From Siphonodentalium dalli (Eukaryota; Mollusca; Scaphopoda; Gadilida; Siphonodentaliidae): a stretch of 64,000 nucleotides of DNA. Where the stretch lies: assembly GCA_032622095.1 (NCBI GenBank), contig CP136067.1:80192705-80256704 (forward strand), in the 5' to 3' direction. How positions within the stretch are numbered: position 1 is the first letter of the stretch; each line of letters begins with the position of its first letter. A program made the position numbers and the translations under genes. Below, piece after piece: positions 55,301-64,000 of this stretch. The notes beneath the pieces are model-generated. The model saw nothing but the letters and a program-made list of their open reading frames with translations, was not told where the DNA came from and did no database searches.

Positions 55301-58300
55301 AGCCATGACTACCAGGATTATAGATTTCAGTGAAAATCGTAACACTAAATCTAACCGTTAGCCCAACCTCCACCATGCCTCCGCCAACTCAGAGAGGACA
55401 TTGTATACACACCAGTCCTTCGATTAGTATTTCATCTCATATATATTTTGAAGACCTCTGTCTGTTTGTTTGTATGTTTGTCTGTATGTTTGTATGTTTG
55501 TCATTTATACAAATCTACAATTCTCGACCGATCGGGACGAAACTTGGTACGTGTGTGTAGTTTGACCAGGCGGTCGACGTTGTCGTATTGGCGAGCCCGT
55601 GCGGCGCCCGCTTCGCGCATGCGCAGACGAGATCTCGGAAACGGGTGGAGCTATCGACTTGAAATTTGCTATGTGAATGTATCTTGCCCCGGATACGAAT
55701 TTTATCGGATCGCCGAGCCCGTGCGACGCCAGCTTCGCGCATGCGCAGACGAGATCTCGGAAACGGGTGGAGCTATCGACTTGAAATTTGGCATGTGAAT
55801 GTATCTTGCCCCGGATACGAATTTTATCGGGTCGCCGAGCCCGTGCGACACCAGCTTCGCGCATGCGCAGACGAGATCTCGGAAACGGGTGGAGCTATCG
55901 ACTTGAAATTTGGTACGTGAATGTATCTTGCCCTGGATACGAATTTTATCGGGTCGCCGAGCCCGTGCGACGCCAGCTTCGCGCATGCGCAGACGAGATC
56001 TCGGAAACGGGTGGAGATATCGACTTGAAATTTGGTATGTGAATGTATCTTGCCCCGGATACAAATTTTATCGGCTTGAAATTTGGTTTTTGAATAGCCC
56101 GGACAACGTCGGGCTCATCGGCTAGTATAATATATTCTCAAACCACAGGCATGGTGTATGCATAGAGACAAAATGCGCCAATATGCCCCCTTGCAATTTA
56201 GTTATTATATTCACACAGATATATGTTGCGTTTTTATATACTAAGTACTGCCAAGGATTTTAATCCTAATATTTCGCATTGATATTGATATATTCAGATA
56301 AAGTACTCCGAAACACATCTTACCTGGATGAAGGAAATGTCTGCACCCTCCGCACTCTATGACGGTGTAGTTCATGAAACATTCGCTCTCGCACGCCTCA
56401 CGGGAGTACTCACTGAACCGAATAAGTGGGTTTCGGAATTCACCCTCAGACATATCGGCACATGCACTGTCCCCGAATGCTAGATAAGGAGGTCCAAGCC
56501 CGGCTCGCTGGAAATAAATAAATAAACAAATATATATATATATATTTGAGAATTTGAGAGCAGAACAAAAACATATATACAAAAAAGTCAAACACATCAT
56601 GTGATGAAAATCAGAGAAAACATATACACATAAAAATAGATTGACGAGAATGCTGGATTAAAGATGGTCTATCTATTTGTAAACACGTTTTATATAGATT
56701 ACTGGGTATAACATAGCATATATGAGTCGAATACACTTTTCCGGAAACGCTATACTATCAATTAATATCGATTTTATATCAATATTTTCTTTTATTCCAC
56801 ACCCATTGGATTGACGTGAGTCACATGTATTCAACGGAATCCCAGCCATTGAATACATATTAGTGTATACCTCTAGTGGAATACAAGCCGGAACTATTCT
56901 TGTTGACGTTGTCGCCAAGAAAGATGCCGTACATTACGTCGAATATCCGCTTCCGGTGATCCCCCCATAATTACTGGTTATTTGTCAGACTTAAATCACA
57001 ATATAGGTAGCTATAGTAGCAATGAAGGTGCTATTCATGGATTGAACTTATCTGACTGAACGGTGTAGAATAAATACAGAACACAACTTGCATCATAATC
57101 TCAAATCTTTTATCGAACTCGTTGCGGACGGCGCAAAGTTATATTTCGCTCTCGCTACGCTCTCGCGAAATATATCCTTGCGCCATCCGCAACTCATTCG
57201 ATAAAAGAGTCTCGATTAAGATGCGCGTTGTGTTCTGTCTATTTATTCCACACCCATTGACGTGAGTCACATGTATTCAACGGAATCCCAGCCATTGAAT
57301 ACATATTAGTGTATACCTCTAGTGGAATACAAGCCGGAACTATTCTTGTTGACGTTGTCGCCAAGAAAGATGACGTACATTACGTCGATCATCCGCTTCC
57401 GGTGATTCCCCCCATAATTACTGGTTATTTGTCAGACTTAAATCACAATATAGGTAGCCTATAGTAGCAATGAAGGTGCTATTCATGGATTGAACTTATC
57501 TGACTGAACGGTGTAGAATAAATACAGAACACAACTTGCATCATAATCTCAAATCTGTTATCGAACTCGTTGCGGACGGCGCAAAGTTATATTTCGCTCG
57601 AGCTACGCTCTCGCGAAATATATCCTTGCGCCATCCGCAACTCATTCGATAAAAGGTCTCGATTAAGATGCGCGTTGTGTTCTGTCTATTTATTCCACAC
57701 CCATTGACGTGAGTCACATGTATTCAACGGAATCCCAGCCATTGAATACATATTAGTGTATACCTCTAGTGGAATACAAGCCGGAACTATTCTTGTTGAC
57801 GTTGTCGCCAAGAAAGATGACGTACATTACGTCGATCATCCGCTTCCGGTGATCCCCCCATAATTACTGGTTATTTGTCAGACTTAAATCACAATATAGG
57901 TAGCTATAGTAGCAATGAAGGTGCTATTCATGGATTGAACTTATCTGACTGAACGGTGTAGAATAAATACAGAACACAACTTGCATCATAATCTCAAATC
58001 TTTTATCGAACTCGTTGCGGACGGCGCAAAGTTATATTTCGCTCTCGCGAAATATATCCTTGCGCCATCCGCAACTCATTCGATAAAAGAGTCTCGATTA
58101 AGATGCGCGTTGTGTTCTGTCTATATATATACTACTATAATCAAGTGGGACATGTTTTCGTTACTATTTTTATAATTGTTAGATATTATCCCGTATGGTA
58201 CGCTCCGAACGAACGCGAGCCGTAAAATGTCCCAAATTGATTGTATGTGTATTATACCAGAAAATATTAACTGGTAGAAGGGTTTCCAGACAGGTGTTTT

Positions 58301-61300
58301 CGTTTAATATCTATTATTTTATACACAGGAAACTATAGAAAACTTATTAAAAGGAAGAGACAGACCATCTTTAACAAAAGTCGATACAAAATTAATATAC
58401 GTGAAATGAAAATTAAAAACAATAAGTCAAATCCAACTTAACACAAGTCATTTTAAAATCAAAATAAAAATAAAAAAAAGTATTAGATGTTAAATAACAA
58501 TAAATGTTTATTTTCAAGTTTATAAAATATAGGCCTATATGTCAATTCCAAATCAATAGACGTCTTTTCCAAATTATAGACATTTCCAAATTAATTTGAC
58601 GTCTTTTCTAAATGAATAGAAGTTCTCCACAATTAACAGACACTGCTCATTCGTTGTCAATATCAATGCAAACTGGTTGAAATTATGAAAATGTTAAATT
58701 ACGCAAAAATAATGTAAAGTTTGGATGGATTATTGCTAAATATTAAAAAGAAATATATATGGGCGACGGAAACTCCAAAACAAGTGAGGTCACAGTTTTG
58801 TTGGCGTGGGGGGGGGGGGGTACAGTTTTATGTACGTGGGGCCCTGCATGGGAGGAAATACCAGGCTGGGTATACTGCATTTGTAGTTCGGCACATAGAC
58901 AATGCGTCCACACTGAACACTGCCAAAAATACACGTGATGGCAACATGGCGCAATGATTGACACGTGCAATGGCAAATTTACCCATACAACTAAAATTGA
59001 AATAAACCATATGGCCATGGAATAGCACGCTAGTTTCATTCACGTTCGAAAATAGACTATTTAGATAGTTATTCCGCATGCTGCGCTCCAAACGAACGCG
59101 AGACGTAAAATGTCCCAAAAATTGCTTGTATGTATATTATACCAGAACATTCGAAATAAAACCAATTAAGTGATAGAAGAATGTCCAAACTCATTCGATT
59201 CATATTTATTACTTTACTAAAATTGTACCCAGGAAACTATATAGAACTTATTTTAAAATAAAAATTTAAATAAAAACGACTTATGTTAAGTTGGAAATGA
59301 CTTATTGACTGTAATTCGACCTTAATTAAATTTCATTGCACGTATATTGATTTTAAATTGACTTTATGTTGGAGTTGAATTATTGGCTGTAATTCGATAT
59401 TTATTAATTTTCAACTGACGTGTACTGATTTTTAATTGGAATTGACTTATTGACTGCTAATCAACATCCTTTAATTTGACTTCTATTAAGTTACTTAATA
59501 GAAGCTGGAATTGACTTATTTAACACCTATTGATTTCACGCATTTTAGAACAAATGGTCGCCCATAGATGAAGTCTTTCTTTTGAAGTACTAGTATAAAA
59601 TAAGAACTCGCCTGATTTAAAAAAAAATGATTTAGGATTTTTGAAATGGAAGCTCACATATATGCAGCGAGCAGGGACTTCGTTTTGAACGTTGTGGGTA
59701 AGACATCACGTCCAGTACATAGGGTGCGAATGGGTTTTTCTCTGATAGTAGACGTGTTGCCAGCATTCCTGCGAGGTATAGCTGACGACCAGGGACGACA
59801 GGAGATGGGGCAGTAACCAACTTCAGACCAAAAATAGCTTGAAAGTAAGCCAACAGTTCCGTGTTCTCTCGATACAAAATCATGACATGTTTTGTTTAGA
59901 CCAAAATTGAAAGGGGTTAATTGCAATGAAAATTTCCAGAGTGAAACATTTTGGTTCAGTTCAAGTGAATGGGTGAAGTTTTAAGGTACCCTCTACCCAC
60001 CCACACCAACGGCCAAATACTCTCTAATTACACGCTCTGATGCCGTTATAGCACACAGGGACGTCAATATATAGAGGGTCCCAGTTGTGGTTGTCCACAT
60101 TAGAATTTATATATGTACCCTGGCCTTGAATCAGACCAAATTTCCAAATCCGGGAAGTTCCATCTTGACATCACCCTTGGGTTGGAATTTTCAGACTGAT
60201 ACCTCAGACTTTCTAATCCATATGTTGGAAATTCCATTCTGGTCTTGTATTATCTGTTTATCCTTTCAAACCTAACACTCACTATGATATATTCTTGGAA
60301 ACTTTCCAACTAATGGCCAATTCAGTGTAAATATTTGGGAAAAAATAAACCTAAATGAAGTATGACTGATGCGCTCTGGTAAAGATTGGTGCGATTGATA
60401 ATCGGCCACAAGGACGACGAACTGGAATTAAAGAATAATAGAGTTACTCCGCTTCTTATACCTAAGAAACACCAACTGTAATGTTCTTGAAACGCACATT
60501 TTGCAATGCACATCGGAACATTTGCCAATCTTAAGTCACTATAAAGTCAGACCAGATGTGTGCTATAGCATCAACTCCATTGTTGAAATATCATCGTTTT
60601 TTTTTCCAGCTGCAAACATCCTCTCAAAGTATTCATCGAACGTTTCCGGCCCTTACATTTCAGAGTCTATATAATTCATTGATATTTATAACATATTTAT
60701 TAGTTGGAATGCAACAGAATATACTCACTGGGACCCGGAACAAAAGGCAAACGAATTTAAAAGCATGCATTAGCATTTAACATCACAGCTGGGTGGGTAT
60801 GGGTCCATGGGAGGGGTGTATCCCATCAATAGAGGGTGCCAATTCCATGCATATGTAAAAACAAATCAGCCAATACGCAAAGGATTATATAGCAAACAAT
60901 ATATCGTGGCCAAGAGAATGTGAAGTCGTGGCAACGACTTAACTTAATTCTCGTGGCCACGACTTCACATTCTCGTGGCCACGACTATATTCTCGTGGCC
61001 ACGACTATATTCTCTTGTATATATATGCATTATACAGTATTAAGGCAGATGCCGAAAAGTTGCAATAGTGTAGACAAATACATATTGGAATAATTCGTAT
61101 TAAAACGCAGCAAAAAATTGTTGGAGGAAAAATATATATTGACGTAGGGGGTGGAGGGTCACTGGTTGGGCGGAATTTTTATTTTCAGCTCTGTGCACGG
61201 AATGTTTTGGCACCCCCTGTTAGTGGTGCCAATTAAATGACCACGGCGAAATGTTTTGGTGGCAAATGACCCATATAGTCGTTAAAGGTAATCAATCCGA

Positions 61301-63995
61301 TCAGACGCTCCTAAATTACTATTTCTTTGGCTTCGGGGGTAAACAATATTTGATTCGAGTCGAGGAACCCACCCATCACAGCTCAGAGTGGTCAGATATC
61401 GATTTTTGAAGTTTATTATTTCTCGAGATGCGTAATAATATGTGGCCCAGAAACATGTGGTCAAACGGAGGATCTCGGACAAAATTGCGGGTGAAGATGG
61501 ATAACTCTAAAATCAAGTGGTAATACGGTCAACTTTCGTGATACAAAGTGATAATACGACCATATTTTGTTGAACAAAATGTTGATAAATAACAAGTTTT
61601 GGGAAATTTGATACCAATAGTTGACAGCGGTTAGCATTATTTTGTTGCAATAAATATCTCTAGATTCTGATAACTATAAAGCGTACTTTGAAGAAATATT
61701 GTTGCCGTTGTATCTTGGTGGTATGGGGACCGTCTGTTCGGATTGAGTACCTTTAATATTCTCGAATATGGAATAATCAACGGTTGCTTCCCCGACCCCT
61801 ATTGTTGGAGTTTAGGCCTGGTCCAGATGTGTAAACACCTGTACTTACCACCGTCTTGTCGACCTTGATGTCCGCATAACAGTTGGAGTTGACGATGAAT
61901 CCTTGGGCGGCTGGTAGAGGTGTTGTCGACGGATCATGTAGAACGACCTGTAAATTAATATGCATGTCAGCTCAACTTTCAACTTGTTAAGAATCAAATA
62001 TGTATTAATATGATAGAGTAGAGTGGGGGTGGTCACGACTGAGACGAAATATTTTCTTATATATACACAATTATAGATCATAATATTATAGGCCTACTTT
62101 GATTATCAGAGCGTTGATCCGGCGTCATGCACTCCTGTTCTACACATGCGTTACTACGTAACGCGTGTACATCAGGAATGTCTCTTTTGGGACAGGGTGA
62201 TGGGCCCTTTCCTTTGTGAAAATTTGCGCCATACATAGAGGCTTAACATTGAATTGGGAATGAGTGACTTAGAATGTAATAACATGTGAAAATCACTGTA
62301 ATCAAACAATTCAATGAATTTCTAAGTAAAGGTACTTTATCGGGCCCTGTAGTTGTCTCAACAAAAACAAAAACAAAACAAAAAACAAAAATCCCTGCAC
62401 ATATAAAAACTTATTATTGGCGAGACCTGGTTTAAGTGATTTTGAGCAGAAGAATACACCAAAGTTTACTGCAATGCTTAAGTAAAAACTAGAACATTGC
62501 AAATTTATAAATCCTATAACGTTTGAACAATAATATCACTAAGACAAGTTATGACTAGAATAGTGCTCTTATATGTAAAAGTGGGAACATTTCGCGTTAT
62601 AAATGCAATTGTTCAATTAAAGGGGTACTGTGCGCCATTTTCAATAAATTTCCGGTGATAACAACGATCTATTATCGATACTATATAGAAACATAAGTAA
62701 TTTGAGTCGAAGATGTATTCTGTAAACGCTCAGGTTAATAGGCTATCTTAAAATTTAATAATTTAAAAGTTAATAATTTAATATAAATTGAATTTATGGC
62801 TGGAGCCATAAAATGGCGTAAATTAAAATACGAATTTCCATGTACAAAACGTAATCAAATTATAATTGAGGGATATTGGATTAGTAAACCCACGGTCGTT
62901 TGAAACATTATGCTTATACGGGGAGAAAACTCAAGCCACTCATTGACTATAGTGACGATACAATAACTCAAATGAGTATATGGGACTACTATGCATATCA
63001 TATAATTTTTATTTGATTCATTGGTTGAAAACTGTACAAAATTACTCGATAACGACAATTTGTATTTTTGCATTCCGGTAAATTTGCCATCCGTAACACT
63101 ACTTCGTACTCAACAGACTTTCAAAGAATGGAAAAGTTGTTACCCTATTCTCCGACTCGGGGATTATAGAAACCAACAACAACATCTTGGGTACAGTACC
63201 CCTTTAAAGTGAGTTGCGGATCAAATTTTCCAAAAGTTTCGGTATTTGGAAACTCGAATATTGACAATTCTATCCCTCTAAGAAAATATACAACTTCTTT
63301 ATTGGTATATTGATATTTTGAAAATACCACGACAGTATAAGCATACTTTTCCAATACGCCTTGTCACTTTGTCGCGGCCATATTGGATCCACCCAGTCCC
63401 GCTTGGTTTTTTAATGCTACATGTCAAAGTTCTGGAGTAGCATTCCATATATGAAGGTTTTGAATATTCATGAATTCCATTGACTAGTGACACAGCTACT
63501 CCAGAAATTTTACCTGTGGCACTAAAAAAACGGAACGGACAGGATAAATTCAATGTGGCCCGACTGAGCGACAAGGCGTATATCGATACGTACTCTGAGT
63601 CCATCGAATTGGTAGACCCTGTACATAATGTCATTTTTGTCTAACTGCAGAAACAAATCGAAGCCTCTCATAGCATTGGACACCATCCTGTTTTCGTCTC
63701 CAGTAGAGTTCTCAATGCTTGAGGGGTTAATTGTGTAGCAGAGTCCCATTTCCGTGATCACTGGGTGAATGAATTGGCCGCAATCCTTCCAGAAGTGTTC
63801 ACCATAAGAACATGGAATTGGTTGTAGTTGCGGTTGTGTTAAGTTATTAACCCACGCCTGAACTTCACTGCCGTCCACTGTGCTCGGATCTAGCGGTATA
63901 TCACTCAACGGCCCGTATCGATGGTTCACTGCATCCCTTCCGAAACTGTTATATATGAATGGGTGACCCGTAATCTGTCCCAGGAACCTTTGTGC
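46213..63995 (-). CDS. DEG/ENaC/ASIC-family sodium channel, C-terminal two thirds
   Basis: Seven minus-strand exons with GT-AG borders and fully compatible phases: 63594-63995, 61849-61947, 56324-56507, 55223-55279, 49310-49427, 47481-47590 and 46213-46340. They give about 365 residues. Order of hallmarks: an extracellular start with MGLCYTIN (family G.CY.FN motif), GLR|VVLHDP (finger/palm HDP motif), GLGPPY, the Cys-rich YSREACESECFMNYTVIECG region, CNCVMPCKSTSYKSS, a pre-TM2 strand (DLIRLHVHFESPIVNE), then LLGSLGGQISLFLGFSLISI and IIEMMEFIFIIVTN. The last part is TM2 with the Gly-Phe-Ser selectivity filter and a short tail NCNLLRRKGTSV. The family forms trimeric, amiloride-sensitive Na+ channels in the plasma membrane, gated by ligands, acid or force; which one applies here cannot be told. 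TM1 and the N terminus lie beyond the window edge. CGGC replaces the commoner C-x-C. Confidence 0.93.
46683..46847. mobile_element. TTAA MITE, family B2 short copy
   Basis: TTAA at 46679-46682 and 46848-46851. Only one hairpin is left, so this looks like a deletion derivative. It lies in the last intron of the channel gene. A further half copy follows at about 46870-46995. Confidence 0.75.
47481..47590 (-). CDS. DEG/ENaC channel exon (pre-TM2)
   Basis: Acceptor CAG at 47593-47591, donor GTAAGT from 47480. Translates to TYSESSFDLIRLHVHFESPI and VNEIHQIPVYTLESLLG, matching the beta strand and 'Y..E.LL' region just before TM2. Confidence 0.9.
48280..48760. mobile_element. TIR element with TGGGCAGCCATTTGGTC ends
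   Basis: Inverted ends of about 23 bp (ATGGGCAGCCATTTGGTCAG and ..CCGACCAAACGGCTGCCCAT, two mismatches) enclose AT-rich sequence with repeated TATTAGAAT/TATTAAAATG motifs. No clear target duplication. It lies in a channel-gene intron. Confidence 0.6.
49310..49427 (-). CDS. DEG/ENaC channel exon (C-x-C..PC motif)
   Basis: Acceptor TTTCAG ends at 49428, donor GTAAGA from 49309. Encodes HYYGGRNDHKCNCVMPCKST followed by SYKSSVTCANIRETQFFK. The CNC..PC..T.Y pattern is a signature of the family's extracellular domain. Confidence 0.92.
49618..49731. mobile_element. MITE family A, internally deleted copy
   Basis: A full left end (CAGTAATGCCCTAAATAATC) runs to the centre CGGGAAGCTC, then directly to a right tip TTACTG. 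TA on both sides. Most of the right arm is missing. Confidence 0.65.
50190..50710. repeat. Tandem GCCATCTTGGA-type repeat, third locus (reverse)
   Basis: At least three diverged units with AAATCCAAGAT, GGTGGCCATGTTTT and GGTCCATATGTGGTTTGGTG or variants; the inverse of 11430-11960 and 27760-28490. Confidence 0.6.
50800..50818. repeat. Poly-C run of 19
   Basis: A homopolymer; exact length is likely to vary or to be misread. Confidence 0.9.
51045..55014. repeat. Large inverted repeat with about 2.6 kb centre
   Basis: The left arm 51045-51707 and right arm 54311-55014 are diverged reverse complements. Examples: ATAGTGTGGTCGTCGG against its inverse at the right edge, CGGGAGAATCTCGTGTATAA against TTATACACGAGATTCTCCCG-like sequence, and GGAAAATGGCGGATA against TATCTGCCATTTTCC. 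On the right, about 150 bases of the outer end are also repeated directly at 54151-54305, offset 695 from 54846. A shorter inverted match (GCATCAGTGCTATAATGT) links 52354 and 53042. No coding frame; resembles a foldback-type element or inverted satellite units. Confidence 0.7.
55223..55279 (-). CDS. DEG/ENaC channel micro-exon
   Basis: 57 bp between TTTTTCAG (ending at 55280) and GTGAGT (from 55222). Completes a Gly codon, then PEPVCPLPKLVKCFREAE. It adds two cysteines of the extracellular Cys-rich region. Phase matches both neighbours. Confidence 0.88.
55435..56125 (+). mobile_element. Helitron with four 122-bp repeats
   Basis: The 5' end TCTCATATATATTTTGAAGA follows host A. The 3' end has hairpin AGCCCGGACAACGTCGGGCT, then CATCGGCTAG, followed by host T: the expected A^T insertion. 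The interior has units of exactly 122 bp (GCGCATGCGCAGACGAGATC at 55615, 55737, 55859 and 55981). It is the same element as Helitron B at 14517-15154, here on the opposite strand and inside the channel gene. No Rep/helicase frame. Confidence 0.8.
56324..56507 (-). CDS. DEG/ENaC channel exon (Cys-rich domain)
   Basis: Acceptor TTTCCAG ends at 56508, donor GTAAGA from 56323. Encodes RAGLGPPYLAFGDSACADMS, EGEFRNPLIRF, then SEYSREACESECFMNYTVIE and CGGCRHFLHP. The Y-S-x3-C-x3-C and 'C.C....P' motifs are diagnostic. Confidence 0.93.
56791..58127. repeat. Three near-identical ~449-bp tandem units
   Basis: Units start with TTTATTCCACACCCATTG at 56791, 57242 and 57689 (periods 451 and 447) and are nearly identical. 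Each contains an inverted repeat around TATTTCGCTCTCGC...GCGAAATA with CTCGTTGCGGACGGCGCAA against TTGCGCCATCCGCAACTC, able to form a stem of about 40 bp. The third unit lacks part of the stem loop. Located in a channel-gene intron. Confidence 0.9.
58186..59250. repeat. Diverged direct repeat, about 880 bp apart
   Basis: GTACGCTCCGAACGAACGCG...GTAAAATGTCCCAAA at 58197 and GCTGCGCTCCAAACGAACGC...GTAAAATGTCCCAAA at 59080 start related segments of about 150 bases that also share TATTATACCAGAA and CAGGAAACTATA. Confidence 0.6.
58758..59566. mobile_element. Possible TIR element with TATGGGCGAC ends
   Basis: Short inverted ends TATGGGCGAC/GTCGCCCATA. The right end (TATGGGCGACCATTTGTTCT on the minus strand) resembles the ends of 48280-48760. 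It contains three roughly 100-bp repeats near 59290-59480 (GACTTATTGACTGTAATTCG). Confidence 0.35.
59570..60890. other. Channel-gene intron without recognised exon
   Basis: Phases of the flanking exons (61849-61947 and 56324-56507) join directly, so no exon is required here. Minus-strand frames at 59632-59926 show no family motif. A repeat fragment (CACCCTTGGGTTGGAATTTT) lies at about 60172. Confidence 0.45.
60900..61016. repeat. Minisatellite of about 22 bp built on CGTGGCCACG
   Basis: Repeated ATTCTCGTGGCCACGACT units, some with TATATT and some with TCACA between them. The core CGTGGCCACG is self-complementary. Confidence 0.75.
61849..61947 (-). CDS. DEG/ENaC channel exon (HDP motif)
   Basis: 99 bp, phase 0 at both ends: acceptor TTACAG ends at 61948, donor GTAAGT from 61848. 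Encodes VVLHDPSTTPLPAAQGFIVN followed by SNCYADIKVDKTV. 'GLR|VVLHDP' is the usual family context. Confidence 0.92.
62621..63203. mobile_element. TTAA-flanked MITE (AGGGGTACTGT ends)
   Basis: Ends AGGGGTACTGT and ACAGTACCCCT between TTAA at 62617-62620 and 63204-63207. 583 bp, non-coding, in a channel-gene intron. A third terminus type sharing the TTAA target with families B1/B2 and 16598-16927. Confidence 0.78.
63594..63995 (-). CDS. DEG/ENaC channel exon, first in window
   Basis: Donor GTACGT from 63593. The frame is open to the window edge; TGCAG at 64000-63996 may be the acceptor (phase 0), otherwise the exon continues outside. Encodes RFLGQITGHPFIYNSFGRDA, a linker, then YGEHFWKDCGQFIHPVITEM and GLCYTINPSS, the conserved post-TM1 G.CY.FN motif, and ends YQFDGLR. 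Confidence 0.85.
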
Positions 63996-64000
63996 CTGCA

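Noticed and set aside
55448-56125. Plus and minus frames up to 120 codons over the second 122-bp array
   Set aside because: The same repeat translated again. The segment is bounded by Helitron ends and lies in an intron.
59632-59926. Minus-strand frames of 83-90 codons in the channel-gene intron, considered as a missing channel exon
   Set aside because: The exons on either side join in phase and rebuild the expected motif order without it, and the peptide has no DEG/ENaC feature.

Overview
The window is metazoan nuclear DNA: AT-rich, almost all intron and intergenic sequence, with GT-AG introns, a recognisable DEG/ENaC ion-channel gene, and dense layers of DNA transposons (Helitron, hAT, TTAA-target and TA-target MITEs, a Harbinger-like element). 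Content and base composition fit a marine invertebrate; phylum cannot be fixed from what is visible. No RNA gene, CRISPR array or bacterial-type operon was seen, and no LTR or virus-like element was recognised.

Left gene (+ strand, about 1769-24712): three exons with mutually compatible phases (1769-1851, 12946-13049, 24235-24712) encode the C-terminal part of a protein I do not recognise, ending in a low-complexity Ser/Asn-rich tail, an Arg/Cys cluster and an acidic end. Intron 1 (11 kb) holds a hAT element interrupted by a second terminal-inverted-repeat element that carries C2H2 zinc-finger coding sequence, a second hAT MITE, and degenerate tandem repeats. Intron 2 (11 kb) holds the most striking object of the window: five Helitron-type elements abutting head to tail on the minus strand (13898-18747), one of them interrupted by a TTAA-target MITE. 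It also holds a Harbinger-like element with a Myb/SANT-type ORF, a hAT MITE with perfect target duplication, and an unclassified repeat whose end lies about 18 bases before the last splice acceptor.

Intergenic region (24713-46212): the two genes are convergent and separated by about 21 kb made largely of MITEs. These include four near-identical copies of a TTAA-flanked double-hairpin element, shorter relatives of it, at least seven copies of a 'palindrome' family with GAGGTCCCCAGAGGGTGAA arms, copies of a TA-flanked MITE, another Helitron (about 32509-34895) with internal arrays, and a 147-bp near-perfect palindrome directly beside that Helitron.

Right gene (- strand, 63995 down to 46213): seven exons, all phases matching, encode about 365 residues of a DEG/ENaC/ASIC-family channel from the extracellular domain through the second transmembrane segment (Gly-Phe-Ser selectivity filter) to the stop. 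The first transmembrane segment lies beyond the right edge. Its introns hold a large inverted repeat (51045-55014), a plus-strand Helitron with four 122-bp repeats (55435-56125), a three-copy 449-bp tandem array with cruciform-forming segments (56791-58127) and a TTAA-target MITE (62621-63203).
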